In this document: piece by piece, positions 34,037 to 35,907 of the stretch | Layout: every line of letters starts with the position of its first letter | Numbering within the stretch: position 1 is the stretch's first letter | Origin: Thermoplasmata archaeon | Lineage (GTDB): Archaea; Thermoplasmatota; Thermoplasmata; Lutacidiplasmatales; UBA184 | DNA: 35,907 bases | Reading direction: 5' to 3' | Assembly (NCBI GenBank): GCA_030037695.1 | Contig: JASHQF010000007.1 | Coordinates: forward strand, 1-35,907 | Notes under the pieces: generated by a model | What the model was told of the DNA's origin: nothing | Database searches by the model: none | What the model saw: only the letters and a program-made list of their open reading frames with translations | Translations under genes and position numbers: made by a program

Positions 34037-35907
34037 CCGGCGACGCCGGCCCCCAGTTGCTTCGGAGCCTCGCCTCGGCGCTCGTGCTCGACGGGAACGG
34101 CGACGTTCAGCTCGAACGGGAGACCCGGGGAGCCCCGATCGAATGGGGCGGGGTCTACGGCCAGCTGGTCCGGCTCACGGGCCCGTGGCGCCTCACCGTC
34201 GATACCGGTCGCACCGTCCTCACCCTGCCCGAGGGCCGGACCCGCGGCCAGACGGTCGGCGAGCTGTTCCAGACCGTCCACCGCTGGGGCGAGCTCGAGG
34301 CGAGCCAGGAGATCGCCCCGATCCCGGGCGATCCGGGCGCCGTCCGGACCCTTCGCCTCACGTCCCACGCCGCCACCCCGACCCCGGTCCAGGTCGAGAG
34401 CGAGCTCGTTCCGTACCTCCTGCCCGTGCTCGTCGAGGGGATCCGTCCCACCGACTTTCGCGCCGAGACCCGGGCCGAGGAGCTCCGGATCAGCCACAAG
34501 GGGTTCGGGCTCTCGATCCGCTCGTCCGTCGCGCCGTCGTACCTCCTGGTGAACCGGGCCTCGTGGCGAGGCGGAAAGTATGCCGGACCCATCGATCGGT
34601 TCGCCTCGATCCACGAGCTCGTCGTCCCCGCCGGCGGGACCGCCCAGGTGACGTTCGCCGTCCGGGGTGGCTTGGGCCGGGACCTCGACCGGACGCCGCA
34701 CGACCCGTTCCCGCGGCCCGGCGACGCCGCGGCAGAGATCGCCCGGGCCGACTGGTCGTGGCTCGCATCGACCCCACGGATGCGCTTCCCCGACGCCCCC
34801 GAGCTCGAGCGAGGGTACAACCTCGCTCGCCTCGCCCTCCGGCGACTGTTCACGGACCCGGGGGACGACCTCACCGGGCTGGTCGCCGGGTACCCCTGGT
34901 ACGCCTCGATCTGGGGGCGGGACCTGGCCTGGATGCTCCCGGCGGTGATCTGGCTCGGGGACCCTACCTGGGCCGCCCGCTCGATCGCCTCGGCGTTCCG
35001 GTTCCAGGACCGCGCGGAGCTCCCGATGCTCGGCGGGGAGCCGGGGGAGCTCCCGATGCAGCTGTCCCCCGGGCCGATCTTCTTCTACGGCACCTCGGAC
35101 ACGACGCTGTACTTCCCGGAGCTCGTGCTCCGGTTGCTCCGGCACACGGGCGATCCCGAGCTCGCCCGCGCGTGGACGAAGAACGTCGACCGAATCGTGG
35201 CCTGGGGGCTCCGGCGCACGGACCCCCGCACCGGCCTGCTCCGCAACGGCGGCGAGGCCGCCGCGATCGAGGCGGCGACGGCGGCGATCGCGAAGGTGCG
35301 GTACGGGATCGACGCGGTCGACACCACGATCTGGGACTCGGCGGACCGTCGGGATCACGCGATCGACGTGCAGGTCCTCTGGCACGGGGCCCTCCGGGCG
35401 GCCGTCGAGCTCGCGGCCACGATCGGGTCGGAGCGGGACGTCGCCGAGATCGCGGCCCTGTCCGATCGCGTCCGGGCGACGATCCGCTCCGCGTATCCGT
35501 GGGCTGAGGAGGAGTACCTCTACGACAGCGTCCGCGCCGGCCGCCCGGTCGCGGAGCTCCGCCCCAACGCCCTACGCGCGGTGAGCGCGGGCCTTCTCGA
35601 CCCAGAGCTCGCGCGTCGGGTCGTGGCCCGGGCCGCCCGCGACGATCTCACCACCCCGTGGGGGGTGCGCACGCTCTCTTCCCGGGACCCGCGGTACTCC
35701 CCCGAGGCGTACCACGGCGGCCAGGTCTGGACGATCGCGACGGCCTGGGCGGGGGACGCGGCGTTCGCGGTCGGGGACGCCGACCTCGGGGTCGACTATC
35801 TCGGCCGGATCGCCCGTCGCTTGATCGACGAGGGCGGCGGCGCGAACGAGTGCTACCGGGGGGATCGGCCCGAACCGTTCGACTCCTGCTTCCTGCTCGG
35901 TCTCAGC
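34033..35907 (+). CDS. Glycogen-debranching-type enzyme (amylo-alpha-1,6-glucosidase family), truncated by window edge
   Basis: Open frame to the window end (625 codons): YPWYASIWGRDLAWMLPAVIWLGDP, GTSDTTLYFPELVLRLLRHTGD, YHGGQVWTIATAWAGDAAF. Not listed in the supplied ORF track in this frame. Confidence 0.85.
   Translation, partial: MTGDAGPQLLRSLASALVLDGNGDVQLERETRGAPIEWGGVYGQLVRLTGPWRLTVDTGRTVLTLPEGRTRGQTVGELFQTVHRWGELEASQEIAPIPGDPGAVRTLRLTSHAATPTPVQVESELVPYLLPVLVEGIRPTDFRAETRAEELRISHKGFGLSIRSSVAPSYLLVNRASWRGGKYAGPIDRFASIHELVVPAGGTAQVTFAVRGGLGRDLDRTPHDPFPRPGDAAAEIARADWSWLASTPRMRFPDAPELERGYNLARLALRRLFTDPGDDLTGLVAGYPWYASIWGRDLAWMLPAVIWLGDPTWAARSIASAFRFQDRAELPMLGGEPGELPMQLSPGPIFFYGTSDTTLYFPELVLRLLRHTGDPELARAWTKNVDRIVAWGLRRTDPRTGLLRNGGEAAAIEAATAAIAKVRYGIDAVDTTIWDSADRRDHAIDVQVLWHGALRAAVELAATIGSERDVAEIAALSDRVRATIRSAYPWAEEEYLYDSVRAGRPVAELRPNALRAVSAGLLDPELARRVVARAARDDLTTPWGVRTLSSRDPRYSPEAYHGGQVWTIATAWAGDAAFAVGDADLGVDYLGRIARRLIDEGGGANECYRGDRPEPFDSCFLLGLS

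Noticed and set aside
1-35907. CRISPR arrays, insertion sequences, integrases, toxin-antitoxin or phage genes
   Set aside because: No regularly spaced direct repeats, transposase motifs or phage proteins seen; the genes look like ordinary metabolic and regulatory loci.

Overview
A GC-rich, gene-dense window that reads as archaeal. The archaeal reading is an inference (possibly Thermoplasmatota) from LysW-type Arg/Lys biosynthesis, DUF981- and DUF835-like proteins, a COG2150-like ACT regulator, and TATA-like boxes about 23-30 nt upstream of several start codons. Main blocks: (1) a CBS-domain fragment and formate-THF ligase (fhs); (2) an 11-gene chain with overlaps or gaps of at most 1 nt (3008-11280): ilvE, a group-3b-like [NiFe] (sulf)hydrogenase with an embedded cNMP-binding-domain protein, a maturation protease, a HypA-like protein without the Zn-ribbon, HypC, an EamA transporter and an uncharacterised protein; (3) GNAT, pseudo-receiver, PAS-PAS histidine kinase, DUF981-like membrane protein and a REC-DUF835(?)-ArsR response regulator; (4) a BNR-repeat protein paired with a MoaD/ThiS-like protein ending in Gly-Gly; (5) a metal locus: DtxR, an HTH-ferritin-like fusion and a ZIP transporter; (6) a PiT-like permease and pirin; (7) argG-argH-lysW-lysX-argC-argB-argD-lysK; (8) a divergent ACT regulator, NikR, a degenerate M29-like protein and a MetF-like protein; (9) a glycogen-debranching enzyme truncated by the window edge. 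The best undescribed signals are an 18-bp element GGTCAwGCCGArTTGACC centred between divergent TATA boxes and recurring at other promoters, the HTH-ferritin fusion with a DtxR-like operator embedded in its stop region, the palindrome TGTCCAAATTTTGACA at the ACT regulator start, and the zinc-ribbon-less HypA. No rRNA, tRNA, CRISPR or mobile element was recognised.
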